Part shown: in pieces, positions 5,732-7,030 of the stretch | Layout of the letters: every line of letters begins with the position of its first letter | Numbering within the stretch: the stretch's first letter is position 1 | Source: Alphaproteobacteria bacterium | GTDB lineage: Bacteria > Pseudomonadota > Alphaproteobacteria > Rhodobacterales > Rhodobacteraceae | Assembly: GCA_003696705.1 (NCBI GenBank) | Contig: RFGD01000516.1 | Location: 1 to 7,030, forward strand | Length of the DNA: 7,030 bases | Reading direction: 5' to 3' | Made by a program: the position numbers and the translations under genes | Notes under the pieces: generated by a model | Databases searched by the model: none | What the model was told of the DNA's origin: nothing | The model's input: only the letters and a program-made list of their open reading frames with translations

Positions 5732-5758
5732 CCTTGCAACCCTCAAGGAGTTGCACAG

Positions 5759-6856
5759 ATGGGCTTCAAGACCGGCATCGTCGGGTTGCCGAACGTCGGA
5801 AAATCGACCCTGTTCAATGCGCTGACCCGCACGGCCGCGGCGCAGGCGGCGAACTTTCCCTTTTGCACGATCGAGCCGAATGTGGGCGAGGTGGCCGTCC
5901 CGGATCCGCGCCTGAACAAGCTGGCCGAGATCGCCGGCTCGAAAGAGATCATCCCGGCCCGGATGACCTTCGTCGACATCGCCGGGCTCGTCCGCGGCGC
6001 GTCGAAGGGCGAGGGGCTCGGCAACCAGTTCCTCGCCAATATCCGGGAGGTCGACGCGATCGCCCACGTTGTCCGCTGCTTCGAGGATACGGACGTGACG
6101 CATGTCGAAGGTCGCGTCGATCCCGTCGCCGATGCAGAGACGATCGAGACGGAACTGATGATCGCCGACCTCGAGTCGATCGAACGCCGCCTGCAGAACC
6201 TTGTGCGAAAGGTCCGCGGCGGCGACAAGGAAGCCATTGCCCAAGAGCGTCTCCTCAAGGCCGCGCAGGAGGCCCTGGGGGCCGGCCGGCCCGCGCGAAC
6301 CGTGTCGGTCGCCGAGGACGATGCGCGCACCTGGCAACAGCTTCAGCTTCTGACCCAGAAGCCCATCCTCTATGTCTGCAACGTGGACGAGGCCTCGGCT
6401 GCGACCGGCAACGAATATTCGGACCGGATCGCCGAGAAGGCGCGGGCCGAGGGCGCGGCGCATGTCGTCATCTCGGCCCGTATCGAGGAAGAGATCAGCC
6501 AGCTTGAAGCCGACGAGGCCAGGATGTTCCTCGAAGAACTCGGTCTCGAAGAGCCCGGGCTCGATCGGCTCATCCGCGCCGGTTACGAACTTCTGGGGCT
6601 TCAGACCTATTTCACCGTCGGGCCGAAGGAGGCACGCGCCTGGACGATCCGCAAGGGCACGCGCGCACCGCAGGCCGCTGGAGTCATCCATGGCGATTTC
6701 GAACGCGGGTTCATCCGCGCCGAAACCATCTCCTTCGAGGATTATGTGGCCTGCGGCGGCGAGCAGGGCGCCCGGGAAGCGGGAAAGATGCGAATCGAGG
6801 GGAAGAACTACGTGGTGGCGGACGGCGACGTCCTGCACTTCCTCTTCAACGCCTGA
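5759..6856 (+). CDS. ychF: Ribosome-binding P-loop ATPase YchF (OLA1 family)
   Basis: 365 residues, the usual YchF length. YchF is a conserved Obg-related P-loop nucleotidase that associates with ribosomes and has been tied to translation and stress responses; in studied members it prefers ATP. The P-loop is GLPNVGKS (9-16), switch II/G3 is DIAGLVRGASKGEGLGNQF from Asp73, and the hydrophobic Leu77 after G3 is typical of HAS-type NTPases. The specificity motif reads NVDE at 208-211 instead of the NKxD of GTPases, matching the ATP preference. A helical insert follows (about 125-200). A C-terminal TGS domain covers about 282-365 (TYFTVGPKEARAWTIRKG to DGDVLHFLFN). The start is well fixed by AAGGAG eight bases upstream. 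The gene is divergent from trpA and followed by the serine tRNA on the same strand. Confidence 0.97.
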   Translation: MGFKTGIVGLPNVGKSTLFNALTRTAAAQAANFPFCTIEPNVGEVAVPDPRLNKLAEIAGSKEIIPARMTFVDIAGLVRGASKGEGLGNQFLANIREVDAIAHVVRCFEDTDVTHVEGRVDPVADAETIETELMIADLESIERRLQNLVRKVRGGDKEAIAQERLLKAAQEALGAGRPARTVSVAEDDARTWQQLQLLTQKPILYVCNVDEASAATGNEYSDRIAEKARAEGAAHVVISARIEEEISQLEADEARMFLEELGLEEPGLDRLIRAGYELLGLQTYFTVGPKEARAWTIRKGTRAPQAAGVIHGDFERGFIRAETISFEDYVACGGEQGAREAGKMRIEGKNYVVADGDVLHFLFNA

Positions 6857-6904
6857 TCTCCGACGCCCGACCGGCCGACGCGCCCGGAGAGGGCCATCTG
6901 ACAC

Positions 6905-6933
6905 TTGCCATTCCGCGCCGGCGCAAATAGACA
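6905..6933 (+). promoter_or_regulatory. Sigma-70-type promoter for tRNA-Ser
   Basis: TTGCCA (6905-6910), a 17-base spacer and TAGACA (6928-6933). The -35 matches consensus at five of six positions and the -10 at three. Initiation about seven bases after the -10 would fall at 6940, essentially at the mature tRNA 5' end, so the precursor would have almost no 5' leader. It lies about 50 bp after the ychF stop. Confidence 0.5.
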
Positions 6934-6940
6934 GTCCAGC

Positions 6941-7030
6941 GGAGACGTGGCCGAGTGGTCGAAGGCGCTCCCCTGCTAAGGGAGTAGACGGGAAACCGTC
7001 TCGAGGGTTCGAATCCCTTCGTCTCCGCCA
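6941..7030 (+). tRNA. tRNA-Ser (anticodon GCU)
   Basis: A complete 90-base class II tRNA. The acceptor arms GGAGACG (6941-6947) and CGTCTCC (7020-7026) pair fully, followed by discriminator G and a gene-encoded CCA (7028-7030). The D stem is GCC/GGC. The anticodon stem CTCCC/GGGAG encloses CTGCTAA, giving anticodon GCT at 6975-6977, which reads AGC and AGU. The long variable arm typical of serine tRNAs pairs GACGG with CCGTC around GAAA. The T arm GAGGG-TTCGAAT-CCCTT has one G-U pair. The window stops at the final base, so downstream sequence and terminator are not visible. Confidence 0.98.

Noticed and set aside
5732..5755. Hairpins at the ychF ribosome site (TGCAAC/GTTGCA and CCTTG/CAAGG) that could expose or hide AAGGAG
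   Set aside because: Initiation predicted near 5738 removes most of both 5' arms. Worth reviving only if the transcript starts further upstream.
6857..6890. Possible ychF terminator, TCTCCG / CGGAGA with a 22-base loop
   Set aside because: Long loop, short stem and no T run; chance pairing is likely in GC-rich DNA.
5666..6904. A 412-codon minus-strand frame opposite ychF
   Set aside because: ychF shows P-loop, NVDE motif, TGS domain and a good ribosome site; the opposite frame shows none.

Overview
This is a GC-rich, gene-dense stretch of chromosome. Codon use, the family variants and the gene set suggest an alphaproteobacterium, most likely of the Rhodobacteraceae/Rhodobacterales. That assignment is inferred from protein style and was not tested by a search. 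Nearly all the DNA is accounted for by eight protein genes and one tRNA gene. No gap exceeds 300 bases, and I see no IS element, CRISPR array or phage gene.

Layout. (1) 40-1106, plus strand: a small secreted PepSY-like protein with a very acidic Asp/His tail. About 40 bp later comes a two-helix membrane protein with a cytoplasmic LuxR/GerE-type helix-turn-helix. The pair looks like one transcription unit and is the least characterised part of the window. (2) 1076-3904, minus strand, in transcription order: an FMN-dependent alpha-hydroxy-acid (L-lactate type) dehydrogenase, ribosomal protein L25 (rplY) and peptidyl-tRNA hydrolase (pth). A promoter and a structured leader precede rplY, and a strong intrinsic terminator separates rplY from pth. 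The 3' end of pth overlaps the 3' end of the LuxR-like gene. (3) 4023-4805, plus strand: a ZIP-family metal transporter whose metal-site residues match the binuclear BbZIP arrangement. (4) 4823-5614, minus strand: trpA, convergent with the transporter and separated from it by 17 bp that hold a UUCG-loop hairpin. (5) 5759-6856, plus strand: ychF with a recognisable promoter and Shine-Dalgarno. (6) 6941-7030: tRNA-Ser(GCU), complete with encoded CCA, ending exactly at the window edge.

Functional themes. rplY, pth and ychF are translation-associated and are commonly neighbours in bacteria. Here ychF is separated from rplY-pth by metabolic and transport genes on mixed strands, which suggests local rearrangement. 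lldD, the ZIP transporter and trpA are housekeeping or catabolic genes without their usual partners in view. The points most worth a second look are the secreted-acidic-protein/membrane-LuxR pair with an inverted repeat between the two genes, and the rplY leader hairpin whose loop is complementary to the rplY ribosome binding site. I found no convincing new defence or mobile system.
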